A stretch of 64,000 nucleotides of DNA from Anadara kagoshimensis (Eukaryota; Mollusca; Bivalvia; Arcoida; Arcidae). The notes below the pieces were generated by a model, which was given only the letters and a program-made list of their open reading frames with translations, did not search any database and had not been told where the DNA came from. Shown here one piece after another: positions 1 through 10,575 of this stretch; within the stretch, counting starts at the first letter, position 1; every line of letters begins with the position of its first letter. The translations under genes and the position numbers were made by a program. Location: assembly GCA_021292105.1 (NCBI GenBank), contig CM037869.1, positions 30,753,508 to 30,817,507 on the forward strand, written 5' to 3'.

Positions 1-203
1 TAACGTAATATTCGCTTTGTCGGTTCATCATCTCACCTGTAGCTTACATATGACACCTAACATATACTCGAACTGAGTGAATATACTGTACATGATGATG
101 GGATCGATAGATAGCCTTCCCGGTGTGACGTCATATCAAGAGCGATAACCAGTTTCCGGCTATTTCTGGAAGGGTGTATAATATGTAATTATTCTATATA
201 CAG

Positions 204-352
204 ATGACCTTATATTACAAGAAGAAGTTGTAGAAATGTTACCTATGGTTAATGAAGCTAATGCTATAGCTGAGGAACTCAACAAGAAAAAGAAGTTTGA
301 ACTAGCTCTGATATCAGCACAAGCCAGAGGACAGAAAGATGGACGCACAGCA
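204..352 (+). CDS. KIF28: KIF28-like, first visible exon
   Basis: Acceptor ATATACAG ends at 203 and donor GTAAGA starts at 353. It begins two bases into a codon and encodes about 49 residues, including LQEEVVEMLPMVNEANA and ALISAQARGQKDGRTA, a conserved kinesin-3 post-FHA segment. The donor end joins in frame to VMVKM of the next exon. The reverse-strand reading of this stretch is a shadow. Confidence 0.8.
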
Positions 353-3300
353 GTAAGATCTGAATAGATTATATCTGGCTAGAGTACAGAAAGTTGTCCC
401 ACTTTACTTATCAACAAACCCCAGCCAAATTTTCACTGAACAAATGGTTATATTGATATCAGGATTTCCAATACAGACATTTTTGTATGCCTATAAAAGT
501 TCAGTGCAGACCTGTAGAAAGTTTAACACTTATAATGCTAACGAATTAGTGTCAAACTTTTCGGTAGCTGAATATTGTCACTTTTTCTGTCACTACCTAT
601 CTATATCTGAGCCAGTGTGCAGTCAAGCTTTGACTCCTTTTCCCTAAGTCCAGTGTTAAACTTTCGACAAGTCTGTACTGTACAGAGAAGACACATCATG
701 TGCATGTGACAAGTGTGTAAATGTCCATTGATACAGTTTTTGTTGACAAACTGGCTAGATTAGAGAGCTGATCTTTTGACACTTTATATTTAATTCCTTA
801 TCTGACAACTATTTGAAAACTGATAAAATTAAAAACAAATAGATCTCAACACATTTAATTCTTATTTTAATTTTATTAGTAATAATTGGCCATTGATGTT
901 TTCACTCGAGAAACACTACTAAAAGTCATACCATCAAGGTGTTGGTTCTCTTTTAAACTTTTTCTTGCAAATAAATCTTTGACTCAGTGATATTGCATGC
1001 CCGGCTTATCAATGTCCTCAAAAGTTTTATGGCCGTCATCACAGTATTGTTGATAAGTTTGATGTCTCTGTGTCCAGGATTGCCCTGGATATTTTTGACG
1101 CCCTATAGTTCTATGGCCTTGAAGCTAGCTAAACAAGTGGTGGTAACCCTTTTGTAGCACCTGGCCTCACTTCTCTAGTGGAAGTTCATGTGTCTAACCT
1201 GACGTCAGTTCCAAGTTTTTTACTTTGCTTCTGGATTGTGATTTGGACATAGATTATTATGTTTGTTTTTGATTACTGAGTATTTAGTTGTATTCTTCAT
1301 CTAGATAATAATTTTTTACAGATCAGCTGAATTGACAAAAAAGTTTTTTATTTTTGAATTTTTATTTCAAAATTTATTTCTTTTTCATTAGGTTTTTTGC
1401 TGATCAGCTGAAATTGACAGAAAAGTTTTTTATTTTTGAATTTTTATTTCAAAATTTATTTCTTTTTCATTAGGTTTTTGCTGATCAGCTGAAATTGACA
1501 GAAAATTTTTTTAAAAAATTGTTTTTGAATTTTGATTTTAAAATTTAATTATTTATTTAGGTTATGGTTAAGATGGAGAGTCTTGACAGTGGTAACTACT
1601 GGATGTGGGACAGAAGTAAGTTTATAAACAGAAAGTTTATAATGACAGAAATGTATCAGAATTACCTAGAAGAGGACGACTGGGACTTACCACAGGTAAG
1701 TAATTAAATTTTGTAAAATCCTTGTAATTGCACAGTAATTTTGTTACTTATTTCAAAAGTTGCCTTCTGCCTTTTAAATTGGGAAAATTTGAAATTCTGA
1801 AATACAACAAAACCTGCATCATGACATGCTGGCAATAGCTTAGGTTCCTCATTGTCAAGCTGTTATATTGTGACAATATCTAACATTTTGTGGGTAAGGA
1901 CCTTACAACTAAATTTAATTTTGATAGTATATCATTGTTGTGTTTTGGAATATTAGTGGTCAAATTGGGAATTTTTTAGTCATTTTCCCCAGGGGAAACT
2001 ACCTATATTCGGTAGTAATTTTATGCAAACATTGTATGAAACACCATAGAAGAAATTTTTTGCTAATCTTGTTTGTCAAAAGTTATTTGTCAACCACTAC
2101 CATTAGTCAATTTAATCGAACTTGATATAATTTTTATGCCCAGCAATTCACTTGTTATAATATCTTACCTGAGATGTAATAATTACAGGTGGATAATTTA
2201 ATTCACTAAAAAACTTGACAGGTAAAGTAAAATATCTCAAAATACAAATACAGTAAAGTATGTTTTTTATGTTTGTTTGTTGTTCCATAAAAGATAGTGC
2301 AACATCCGAGTGTGTACATGATTGTTTCGCTTGCATGGATTAAATAAAATACCGCCTTGTACATATTTTCTTTCAAAACAGCAAGAATGTTAATTTCAAT
2401 GTCTTGGATTATATATGAAATTCAGGCTAAATAAATAATCAGTAACTTCATTTTTAAGACATAATCATTTCTTTCTTACTTTAGGATAAAGATCCATTCT
2501 GGGAGCCTGCAGATACAGAGTTATTACTGGGTACAGTACATGTGCACTTAATGTCTCTGGCACATAAACTGGATATAGAAGAAAATTTAAACATAACTAA
2601 CTACAAAGGAGAAGGACAAGGTACAGATAATAATAAGTTCTATATAGTGTGTCAAGTTTGACCCTTAACTTGAATATTCAATATTTAGTTTGCAGGCAAT
2701 ATAAAGTTGATAAATAAGGATAGATAATAGTAATACTGGGTACTGAGTGTTATTGGTAATGAAACATTCTGTCTTACCTAAAGCACAAGATCTATTAGTC
2801 CAATCTAATATTCAAATTAAATGTCAAACTCGGATCAGATTATTTTTTTCTTTGAAGAGTTATCTCCCTTTGAGATTGTTTGTCCTAGTGATTTCAGATA
2901 CCGGTACATTTCTTTAAATACAGAAAACATGAAGACAATATTCAAGGTTTTCCTGGAGGAACAAAATGTGTGATTTGTATGCAAAATTAATTATCATGGG
3001 GGCATAAACATAGAAAACATTTATATGTACAAAATTAACTTTACCAGTTTTATGTTTCTAAGTTAATTTATAAACAATGCCGTTCATAAATAACTGTTCA
3101 GATTTATATTTGCCATAGGTTTACATTATAACCATCATATCAAATTGTGTTCATATGATTTGAAAATGATTATCTTAACTTTGTAGTCTTAATGTATGTA
3201 ACAAAGTTGTTTTTCTTGAAAATTAAATTTTGTGGAATTTTCTGAAATTTTTTTGAAAAATATAAAAATTTGGGACAATCATATTTTTCAAAAAAAAAAA

Positions 3301-4074
3301 AAAAAAACTCACTATTTTTAAGCTTAAAAACACTCCACTTTAGCATAATGATATTCTCAACAGTTTAATTTTGTAAAGATTTTGAGTCTGTTATGATATG
3401 ACCAGTTTTAAATATGTATGATAATTTATGGACGGCATCATATATAAATCCTAGTAGTTTCTCATAAGAATCAAAACAATGTCTTTGTTAGCTTTGTTCA
3501 GGGAGTAAAAGTACGTTAATGATATATTGATAGCACAACTTGAAAAGGTTGTTTTTGGGGGCAGTGTTCAATCCAGGATTTTGGTTAGCATGGTTAGTGG
3601 GTCATCCTTTCTTTGGTCTCGAAAGACAGAGGTCATATATTCAAAACTTGGGTTGACATAATTACAAAACATGAAGCATTTCATTTGAAAAAGTTCAGTA
3701 TTAACTCAGAGAACAAAAATGAATAAGAAATAGGCAGAATTAGATATATTAAAAACTGAACTAAGATGGTTGGCCCATAAGACAGTATTTGTAGGGACAA
3801 TATTGTTTTTGGGGGCAATGGTGCAATCTTTCATTCTAGAAAGATTTCAAATCGACAGGTCTACTTGGACTAATTGGCTCTGAGAAGTGACTGTTAATAT
3901 TTGTTTTATTTTGTAGGACATTTGGATGTACAGATTATACCTGTGGATTCTAGTGGAAAAACACTAGGTGAAGATGACTTTGTTGATTCTCCTGAAGAAC
4001 TGGTCAGTATAGACATCTAATGGTTTGATGACCCTTTTATCATGATAACAGTTACATAGACTACCCTTAGTAGT

Positions 4075-4124
<50 letters not shown>

Positions 4125-7100
4125 AAAAAAGTAAAAAAGTAGAAAAAAATATATCGTTGGATCAAGGAACCCAGTGTAAAATCAGTTGGTCCTAGGCCTT
4201 AAACTCAGGGAATTTGAGCCCCTTTAGAGGCTTTGTGAATCGTAAACACACATTTTAGACCATTTGGTCATCAAGAACCCAAATTTTTTAGAGGGAAAAG
4301 TAGTACATGTCAAATGACAAATGAAGACTGACAGTTAATAAATGATAAGGTTTGACATTATTTGACTGCTATGTTTATATTTTGCAGGTTGGAGGTGAAT
4401 TATGTTTTAATTTTAAAATCAACAATGCTAGAGGTCTACCACAGATTATACAGAAGGTAAAAACTGATTTATTTTATTTGTTTTTGATTAAAACATATTA
4501 AAACTAATTCTTTTGTCAATCAAAGTTATGAGTTAGGATACAGAAACAAGTGTCGTACCACTTATTAATCTGGCCCCAGTTTCACAATCATTCTTTAGCT
4601 TAGATTTTCTTTAACTTAAATTTAGCAAATTTTGGTAATCTCTTTTTTGAACTACTGGTGAATATTTTTGTCAAAACTAAATGCAATGTTTTAATCTAAA
4701 AGTGATCTTAAAAATGACACCTTGAATTTCTCAATGTCTTGAAAATTAACAAAATTATAAAGATTTGAAATTTTGCTAAATCTTAGCTAAGGAATGATTG
4801 TGAAACCAGGGTCTGCTTCCTTGAAGATATAAGATATTAGTTTTTCAAATGAGCCCAATATTTGACTAGCATGTTCAAAGTTAGTAACTAGTGTAATGAA
4901 AAACACAAAATATACTCAATAAAAAGTTGGGGACCATTGTGAAATTTGAAATTAAAATCCAAAAACTGAAAAATTTAATATCCATCTGTAATTTGTACTT
5001 ATTCTTTATTTGTTTCAAATGATGTTATGAAGAAAAAATTTGTGCAATAAATCAAAAAAACTCATTTAAAAACATACCAGAAGTGGAAGATGAAATGATA
5101 TGATTTATTTTCTACAAAATTAAATAATGTTTTTGATGTGGTCCTTAACTTTTTTTTGTTGAGCACATTTTATTATTTGGAAAAATCCCTTTGTTAGATA
5201 AATTTATCTTTGCATGGATCTAAATATAACTCTGTGTTGTTGAGAGTGAAGTGAATTACTAATATATAATAATCATAAATCAAGGTTTTACTGTAGATAA
5301 TTTAATGTCTTATTTCATGTTTCAGAGGTTCTGTAAATAAAATTTTATTTGGATGACCAGTAGAAAAAAAATTACTGAACAAAATGATGGTCATTTATCA
5401 AGGTTTTACTGTAGATAAGTTCTGCCTTATGCTTTGTTTCAGAGTTTCTGTAAATATAAGTTTTATTTGGATGACAAAGAAGAGAAAACTAAAGAAATAG
5501 ACGGTACAATGAACCCAGACTTTAACTACTGTAAACTATTCAAGTTTAAACCAGTAACATCACAGGTGAGCTACACCCCTTACCTTGACCTTTGTGCTCT
5601 CCTTGCCAAATGGCGCAAAAGGCTGCAAATGTATCCTTCCAATTTTGTCTGTCCTTTGTTGCTGCTTTGGCTGTGTCCCAGCTAGAATATCCAACAGAGT
5701 TTCTTCCCTTTTCCATTATTCTCCTCCATGTGGACTCTCCACCCTGTGAAAATAATCTCCTTTACAATATTCACCATTCAAACACCATTTTCTGGAGTTC
5801 ATTATTTGGTTCTGTTTATGTCAGTCTTTTAATTGCATCACTAACAGTTATTTAAAAACCCTTTTATTCACATAAAATTATCAAGGTTTCATAATTGTCA
5901 TTATTTTTTTGTGTACTCGTACATGAAAATAATTACATATTACAAAATCTTGCTCCACCATTAACATTTCTGATGTTTATTATGATGTTTCCATTCCTGG
6001 TTGTCAAAATTGCTATTAACTTCTAATTTTTGAGAAATTCTTTCAAAAAGTGACATATTTTTGCTCATTTTTGAGAAAAATTCTATTGTTTTACATATTT
6101 CTGAAATATGACTATACTATTAATTTTAAATAAATTATCTGGCCACCAAGCATGTGTTATACCTATTGCTTTGCTGACACTTATAATCTACCCAAATAAT
6201 AATTTTACTTTTTATTTCAGATGTCAGAGTACCTACAGAGTGAGGCTGTTGTCATTGAAGTGTGGGGTCGTCAGAAGGATCTTAGCAGTGGTAAAGGTGG
6301 TGGTGCAGTGACAGGTGGCACAGCAGCTAAACAGGCTACAGCTAAGGATAAATCAAACTCTTCCAATAGTGTATGTATAATAACTATTTCCTGTTGGTTA
6401 GTTTTTGGACATTATTTTAATGCGTATGGGAATTGCCACTGAACCATGTGATACCCTTTATTATACCCCCGCTTAAAAAGTGGGGGGTACATAGTGATAG
6501 GGGTGTCCTTCCATGTGTCCATCCGTCCTTCCGTTACACCTTAGGGTACCTATCTATTATCCACAACTCCTCCTAAACCCTTCAATTGATTTTCATGAAA
6601 CTTTCACAGAATCTTTGTGATACAATGTAGATGTGCACCTCCTATTTAAAAATTTGATCCGATAGATTTTTTTTATGTGGGGGTAGCGGGGGGTATTTTT
6701 TGTGAGCTTGTGGCTTACAGTTTTTCTAGTTGTTTTTCTGTAAAGAATTATAATTTCCATTGAATATGAATTCATATATATTGGTTCACGTTTACTCATG
6801 AAAGCAATGTTATTCCAGAAACCTGCGACGTAAATGTTTTCCAAAACGTCCCTCACAAAGGTTAAGGGCTATTGGTTATATGTTAAGCAGCAAACCTCAT
6901 TTGTTTAATATGTTTTATTTGTCTGACACATATTGCCAGTGGGTCATTTCTATTTGAAAATTTTGAATTATGAATTGTGACCCACTGCAGCCAAACTTGT
7001 CATATATCAAAACAAAACCAGTCCATGCCAAATCAAAACCCTGAAGCAAAGCAAAAACTTTGAAAAAATGCAAACCAAGTTGAACAAAATAGCTTCCATT

Positions 7101-8359
7101 ACAGTCAAACCTGCATTGAATGCCACCTCTATATAAGGGCCACCTGCTTATAAAGACCAGTTAAATTGTATCCCAATTGTTCTTTATTTATATTATTTGA
7201 ACCTGTATATAAAGGCCACCTGTCCATAAAAGTCACTTTTACTGGTTCCCCTGGGTGGCCTTTATAGACAGGATTGACTGTAGTTAAATATCTTCACCAT
7301 TTTTAATCATTATAACAATTTTGCAGTATAGACCTAGTCAGGTACCATACAGTTGTGTAAACTGTAAACCAATATATTTAAATGACTTTTTTATTGTAAG
7401 CATCTTGTGATTAAACTTTTTCCACTAAAATAAAACTGTTAAAATTATGTACAGGTGACTCTATTTGCACAGAAGAAGTTGGTTCTCTAATAAAACTGTA
7501 ATAATTCTTTATGTAAAGAAAAAATTCTAGATGATATACAGGATATATACATCAAAATGTTAACATGTGTGTTGTTTTTTTTTTTATTTGCCAGCGGAAA
7601 TTTTCACAAAATTGTATTCTTGGTACCTAGCATTGGGTTCATTTTTGTGTTTCACCCATTGTTTGTTATGTTGATAACAAGGTCTTATCTTTATTCATGG
7701 TGGTGAAATTTTCATGTTTTTCTCCAATTCTTGAAAATAGTGAAAATTTCCACCATGCGAAAATAGCCATGTTTACAGTAAAGCAGTGCGCAGTATTTTA
7801 TTTAAAATAATTATGACAATGTGTTTATTATATTTACAGAAACCAGCAGTTGATAACACAAGTAAAATAGATGCCACTCCCAAAAAGAAAGAAAATCAAA
7901 CAAAGAATGGAGCTGTACCAGCTGCTGCAGCTGCCTCTGCCACCAATACCCAACAACAGCAGCAACAACAGCAGCAGCAGCAACAACAATTACAACAGCA
8001 ACAGGAGCAAAATAAACAACTAAACAATGATTTGAATACATTCAAACAGAGGACAAATGCAGCAGAAGGAACATTGGTAAAGGATTACTTTAAAATTTTA
8101 TGTTTTTATTTACAAGTCTTGTACTGCTTATAAGAGTGAATATAATTTAGATAAGTACACTTTTAAATGATACTTAGATGACCAGTTCAGGACTGGTGTA
8201 GGAAAACCAGAATGTCCAAAGAAAACCAAGGAATTTTAGCAAGTGAACTGGCAAAATTTGTCATGCATGGAAGTGCCCAGAGTGGGGTTTGAACCCTGGC
8301 TATGAGAGGCCCTATGATCTTCAAATGTATACTTTGGACCATATGGCCACCAAGATCCC

Positions 8360-8407
<48 letters not shown>

Positions 8408-9496
8408 CATTAATTGTATTTCCTCTGCATATGGAATTTGTCAGAAAAAAAGTTATTGTCAATACCTTTAAGACAACAGAGTGACAGGGGGCTAATTATT
8501 TTGGTAATTTGCATCTTTCTACTTAATCAGAAGTCAAGATATTTTAGTACAAATATTTAGATGTAGTTGATGTGTGGAATATTGTTGGATTCAAAGAAAA
8601 GTATACATGTTATTTATGTGTTGAAAGTGGAAATGGCAATAAAACTTGCATTCATTATTATATACAGTAAAACCTCGATTCATCGCCACCATTTGTTCAG
8701 TCAAATATTGGCGTTATAAAGGAGTTTGGCAATAAATCGAAGGAGGCACATTAAGAAAAACTTAAACAATATGAATGTTGGGACTTCAAAATAGTGTGGC
8801 AATAAGCGAGGTGGCCAAGTTATCGAGGGGCATTATAACGAGGTTTTACTGTACAATTAAAATTTTTTGATTCATTGCTACCATTTGTCCAGTCAGATTT
8901 CGACATTATAAGGAAGTTTAGTGATAAATCAAGAGAAGAACAAAAGATGAACATATGGAAATAGATTTTGGAACTTCCAAATTGAGGAGACAAAGCTATA
9001 GAGGGGCATTATAACATTGTTTTCCTGTATGGTCTTCCTGTAAAAAACTAAAAAGTGATCTGTACTGCTTGCAACTTGAGCATCTGTGTAAAGATTCATT
9101 AGTGATTGTCATGAAGATAGTCTCCACAATGGAGGGATGTAAGCAGTCATAAGCTTACACTTCCAGAGCACCTGACCTCACTTCCCAGGTTGAAGTTCAC
9201 ATGTTTATACTTTGCTTTGGGATTGTGATTTTGACATGGATTAGTATGCTTGTTTTTGATTTGATGATTAATCCCCAACATGTGGGTACCATTCATTTCT
9301 CAGGTTTCTTACTCCTGGACATTCCATCCCTTCATCTTGGGCTAATAACCCACAATGCTTGAATTATATGTCATAGCTATTTTGTCTGTGTAAAGTTTTG
9401 ATATTTATTGTTATGTACTTTTTTTATTTTTAGGGAAATATACAATCACTAATAGACCAGAAGTTAAACAGTGGAAGTCAGACCATTGATGTAAGT

Positions 9497-9536
<40 letters not shown>

Positions 9537-10235
9537 GTCTTAAAAAGTTTTTTATAATTTTATGGTTGTTGTAGTTTAAAGTTTAAAAATTTAAAATCTA
9601 TCTTAAAATTAGCCATATCAGTAAAACTAAAGTTTCTGTGGCTCAATTTGTGGTTGCACTAAAAGTTTGGTGACTAGATTTTAGTGAGTTGAGTTGAGTA
9701 ATGGTGTTTAACGTCCCAGTAAAGAATATTTCACTTATATCGAGACATCGCCAGCTATAGGCGAAGGTGCAGAAATTTTGCCTATGCGTTGCGCTGATGG
9801 CATTATTCAGCAGGGTTCTTTAACGTGCCAAGCCCACCATGGGACCTCGTTTATTTTAGGTTCCCATCCGAAAGAACCGTGACTTTCATTTCGTAATGCT
9901 GAGTGCTTGGCGAAAGAACAGTCACTACCCACTTTCAAGTCTTGGGTCAGACCCAGCCGGGGATCGAATCCGCGACCTCCCACATACGGAGCGAGCACTC
10001 TACCAACTGAGCAGTGGTTTTTAGATTTTAGTGACACCAAAGGTTTGGTGACTAGATTTGATTTGAGCTATGCTGTTTTTTGACAATTTTTGTATACATT
10101 TATTCAACTAATAAATAATTCTTGTTTTAACTTGCTCAGATTTCAGAACTACAGGCAATGATGAAAGGAGCAAAAACAAATGGCTCTGGAGGAAGGAGTT
10201 CCAGTGGAGAATCTAAGGCTTGTGTGGTACAGTGA
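204..10235 (+). CDS. KIF28: Kinesin-3-class motor, KIF28/KLP-6-like, C-terminal part (10 exons)
   Basis: Exons join as 204-352, 1561-1695, 2485-2620, 3917-4002, 4388-4456, 5443-5565, 6221-6370, 7840-8076, 9434-9490 and 10140-10235. They give about 411 residues of one open frame ending in TGA at 10233. The gene starts upstream, so the motor and FHA domains are not in the window. Seen: a kinesin-3 tail signature (EANAIAEEL, ARGQKDGRT, VMVKM), then a segment with DPFWEP, LLGTVHVHLMSLAHKLD and NYKGEGQGHLDV, then a C2-like strand block (FKINNARGLP, KYKFYLDD), a low-complexity Gly/Ala/Gln-rich linker and a short final helix. The order and wording of these motifs fit KIF28/KLP-6 better than KIF1, KIF13 or KIF16. 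Family knowledge: KLP-6 proteins are microtubule motors linked to ciliary polycystin transport in nematodes and to mitochondria in mammals. The C-terminus CVVQ resembles a CaaX box. The subfamily call rests on recalled motifs, not on a search. Confidence 0.78.
502..680. mobile_element. Palindromic MITE (CAGACCTGTCGAAAG family)
   Basis: In a kinesin intron. Left CAGTGCAGACCTGTAGAAAG, right CTTTCGACAAGTCTGTACTG followed by TA. Between them sits GCTAACGAATTAGTGTCAAA. Confidence 0.75.
965..1275 (-). repeat. ATCAAAAACAAACATAC-family repeat in kinesin intron
   Basis: Minus-strand copy: CTTGCAAATAAATCTTTGAC at the left, GTTGATAAGTTTGATGTCTC, GCCCTGGATATTTTTGACG, right border TTATGTTTGTTTTTGAT. Confidence 0.83.
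1321..1560 (+). repeat. Three tandem ~81-bp units containing the intron 3' splice site
   Basis: Units begin GATCAGCTGAA at 1321, 1402 and 1483. The first two end CATTAG followed by GT (AG at 1390-1391 and 1472-1473). The third has diverged and ends in the acceptor used for the next exon (AG at 1559-1560). Use of either upstream AG would run into an in-frame stop before the exon. Confidence 0.85.
1561..1695 (+). CDS. KIF28: KIF28-like exon (VMVKM...WDLPQ)
   Basis: Exactly 45 codons, phase 0 at both ends. The acceptor TTTATTTAG ends at 1560 and the donor GTAAGT starts at 1696. It encodes VMVKMESLDSGNYWMWDRSK, then FINRKFIMTEMYQNYLEE and DDWDLPQ. The acceptor is the third of three tandem copies of the same intronic sequence (see 1321-1560). 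Confidence 0.85.
2485..2620 (+). CDS. KIF28: KIF28-like exon (DKDPFWEP...)
   Basis: Phase 0 in, phase 1 out; 136 bases. It encodes DKDPFWEPADTELLLGTVHV, then HLMSLAHKLDIEENLNITNY and KGEGQ. The pattern DPFW-x-P followed by LLGTV-HL-SL is a hallmark of kinesin-3 tails. Donor GTACAG starts at 2621. Confidence 0.85.
3917..4002 (+). CDS. KIF28: KIF28-like exon (GHLDVQIIP...)
   Basis: Phase 1 in, phase 0 out; encodes GHLDVQIIPVDSSGKTL and GEDDFVDSPEEL (29 codons with the split glycine). The donor is GTCAGT, a less common variant of the GTAAGT consensus. It was chosen because it preserves the frame into the next exon. Confidence 0.82.
4076..4122. repeat. (GA)n microsatellite
   Basis: About 22 uninterrupted GA units in a kinesin intron. 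Confidence 0.95.
4388..4456 (+). CDS. KIF28: KIF28-like exon (C2-like strand block)
   Basis: Twenty-three codons, phase 0 at both ends, acceptor TTTGCAG and donor GTAAAA. It encodes VGGELCFNFKINNARGLP and QIIQK, the start of the C2-like domain common in kinesin-3 tails. Confidence 0.82.
5268..5482 (+). repeat. 118-bp tandem duplication of intron end plus exon start
   Basis: Positions from about 5270 and from about 5388 match at a constant 118-bp offset (for example CAAGGTTTTACTGTAGATAA at 5281 and 5399). The shared block runs through the acceptor TTTCAG and the first codons of the KYKFYLDD exon. In the upstream copy the frame reads RFCK then stop (TAA), so it is a dead pseudo-exon. Confidence 0.8.
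5443..5565 (+). CDS. KIF28: KIF28-like exon (KYKFYLDD...)
   Basis: Forty-one codons, phase 0 at both ends, acceptor GTTTCAG and donor GTGAGC. It encodes SFCKYKFYLDDKEEKTKEID, then GTMNPDFNYCKLFKFKPVTSQ split across strands of the C2-like fold. The pattern N-P-D-F-N is typical of kinesin-3 C2-like blocks. A decayed copy of its 5' end lies 118 bp upstream. Confidence 0.85.
6221..6370 (+). CDS. KIF28: KIF28-like exon (MSEYLQSEAVVIEVWG...)
   Basis: Fifty codons, phase 0 at both ends. It encodes MSEYLQSEAVVIEVWGRQKD, the end of the C2-like domain, then a Gly/Ala/Ser/Lys-rich linker. The ATG at its start is an internal methionine, not a gene start, because it sits directly behind a TTTATTTCAG acceptor. 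Confidence 0.83.
6460..6731 (+). repeat. Interspersed repeat bounded by TTATACCCCC and TTTTTCTAGTT
   Basis: About 270 bp starting ATACCCCCGCTTAAAAAG and sharing long blocks (CTTAGGGTACCTATCT, CTCCTCCTAAACCCTTCAAT, ATGAAACTTTCACA) with 45038-45306. Coding capacity is not evident. Confidence 0.8.
7102..7280. mobile_element. MITE with TIR CAGTCAAACCTG, TA target site
   Basis: The ends are CAGTCAAACCTGCATTGAA and the inverse of CAGGATTGACTG, with TA on both sides (7100-7101, 7281-7282). Internal arms repeat AAAGGCCACCTGT-like sequence in opposite orientation. TA target and CAGT ends are the Tc1/mariner pattern. Related to 32882-33055. Confidence 0.8.
7840..8076 (+). CDS. KIF28: KIF28-like exon with polyglutamine tract
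   Basis: Seventy-nine codons, phase 0. A lysine-rich segment (KIDATPKKKENQTK) is followed by an alanine run and then about 20 almost uninterrupted Gln codons (mixed CAA/CAG) at roughly 7951-8010, leading into NDLNTFKQRTNAAEGTL. The mixed codons should make the tract fairly stable. The acceptor TATTTACAG ends at 7839; upstream in-frame sequence is intron. Confidence 0.8.
8165..8358 (-). mobile_element. tRNA-derived SINE, second family, diverged copy
   Basis: Read on the minus strand it begins GGGATCTTGGTGGCC and contains AGGGCCTCTCATAGCC and a box B-like GGGTTCAAACCCC. It matches the layout of the copy at 22606-22990 (AGGGTCTCTCACCGC then TTTCGAGCCCCGCTCGG). A more decayed relative ends near 4275, where GACCATTTGGTCATCAAG recurs. 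Confidence 0.5.
8361..8404. repeat. Poly(T) tract in kinesin intron
   Basis: A run of 44 T directly after the tRNA-like sequence at 8165-8358. Confidence 0.95.
8665..8851. mobile_element. MITE with TIR CAGTAAAACCTCG, TA target site
   Basis: Left end CAGTAAAACCTCGATTCATC, right end ATAACGAGGTTTTACTG, flanked by TA (8663-8664, 8852-8853). Internal text GGCGTTATAAAGGAG and CAATAAATCGAAGGAGGCAC recurs in diverged form just downstream (about 8855-9028), so a second, older copy abuts it. Confidence 0.8.
8855..9028. mobile_element. Decayed copy of the CAGTAAAACCTCG MITE
   Basis: Shares TGATTCATTGCTACCATTTG, GGAAGTTTAGTGATAAATC and GAGGGGCATTATAACATTG with 8665-8851 but has lost exact termini. Confidence 0.65.
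9130..9273 (-). repeat. ATCAAAAACAAACATAC-family repeat, truncated
   Basis: CCAGAGCACCTGACCTCACT, CTTTGGGATTGTGATTTTGA, border TATGCTTGTTTTTGAT. Confidence 0.75.
9434..9490 (+). CDS. KIF28: KIF28-like penultimate exon
   Basis: Nineteen codons (GNIQSLIDQKLNSGSQTID), phase 0 at both ends, acceptor TTTTTAG and donor GTAAGT. It is followed at once by a CT microsatellite in the intron. Found by splice sites and frame; too short to stand out as an open frame. Confidence 0.75.
9498..9533. repeat. (CT)n microsatellite next to a donor site
   Basis: About 18 CT units starting eight bases after the GTAAGT donor of the penultimate kinesin exon. Confidence 0.95.
9688..10021 (-). mobile_element. tRNA-derived SINE, first family, with 13-bp TSD
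   Basis: The minus strand begins with a tRNA-like head (GCTCAGTTGGTAGAGTGCTC, then a GGATTCGATCC box B), a body with CAAGACTTGAAAGTGGGTAG, and a tail GGACGTTAAACACCATTAC ending in CAACTCAACTC. It is flanked by a perfect 13-bp duplication TAGATTTTAGTGA at 9675-9687 and 10022-10034. The apparent open frame across it is not a gene. Confidence 0.92.
10140..10235 (+). CDS. KIF28: KIF28-like last exon, ends CVVQ-stop
   Basis: Acceptor CTTGCTCAG ends at 10139. It encodes ISELQAMMKGAKTNGSGG and RSSSGESKACVVQ, with stop TGA at 10233-10235. The last four residues match a CaaX prenylation box with X = Gln. Prenylation itself is inference. Confidence 0.78.
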   Translation: MSELQAMMKGAKTNGSGGRSSSGESKACVVQ

Positions 10236-10575
10236 GGTTAATGCCATAGTTACAGTAATCTTGTCGCTATAGCAACAGTCAACAAGCTATATGGTTAAAT
10301 GTGTTAAAAGGTTATAATGGGCATGATACCAACAAAGAATGTGTAACCATATTAATAGTAAAATTGGTATCATAGTGACATGTTACCATGGTTACAAAGA
10401 CTTGTCACCATAGTAACAGTCAAATTTGTATTATGGTGTCATTTTGCCTTGGTTACAATGGCCTTATCACTGTAATACTGAAGATGTTACTATGGTGACA
10501 TTGTCCGATTAATACCATGGTTACAATGGTTTGGTACCATGGTTATAGAATAAAAATAAGATTTTTTGTTGAAAC
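10236..10575 (+). other. Probable 3' UTR of the kinesin gene with degenerate tandem repeat
   Basis: After the stop, a run of degenerate units built on ACCATGGTTACAATGG and CACCATAGTAACAGTCAA continues to about 10545 and ends with an AATAAA at 10549-10554, the first good poly(A) signal. Longer 3' UTRs using later signals (for example near 16806) cannot be excluded. Confidence 0.5.

Noticed and set aside
7811-8041. Minus-strand open frame opposite the polyglutamine exon
   Set aside because: Antisense shadow of the CAA/CAG run, giving low-complexity Val/Ala.
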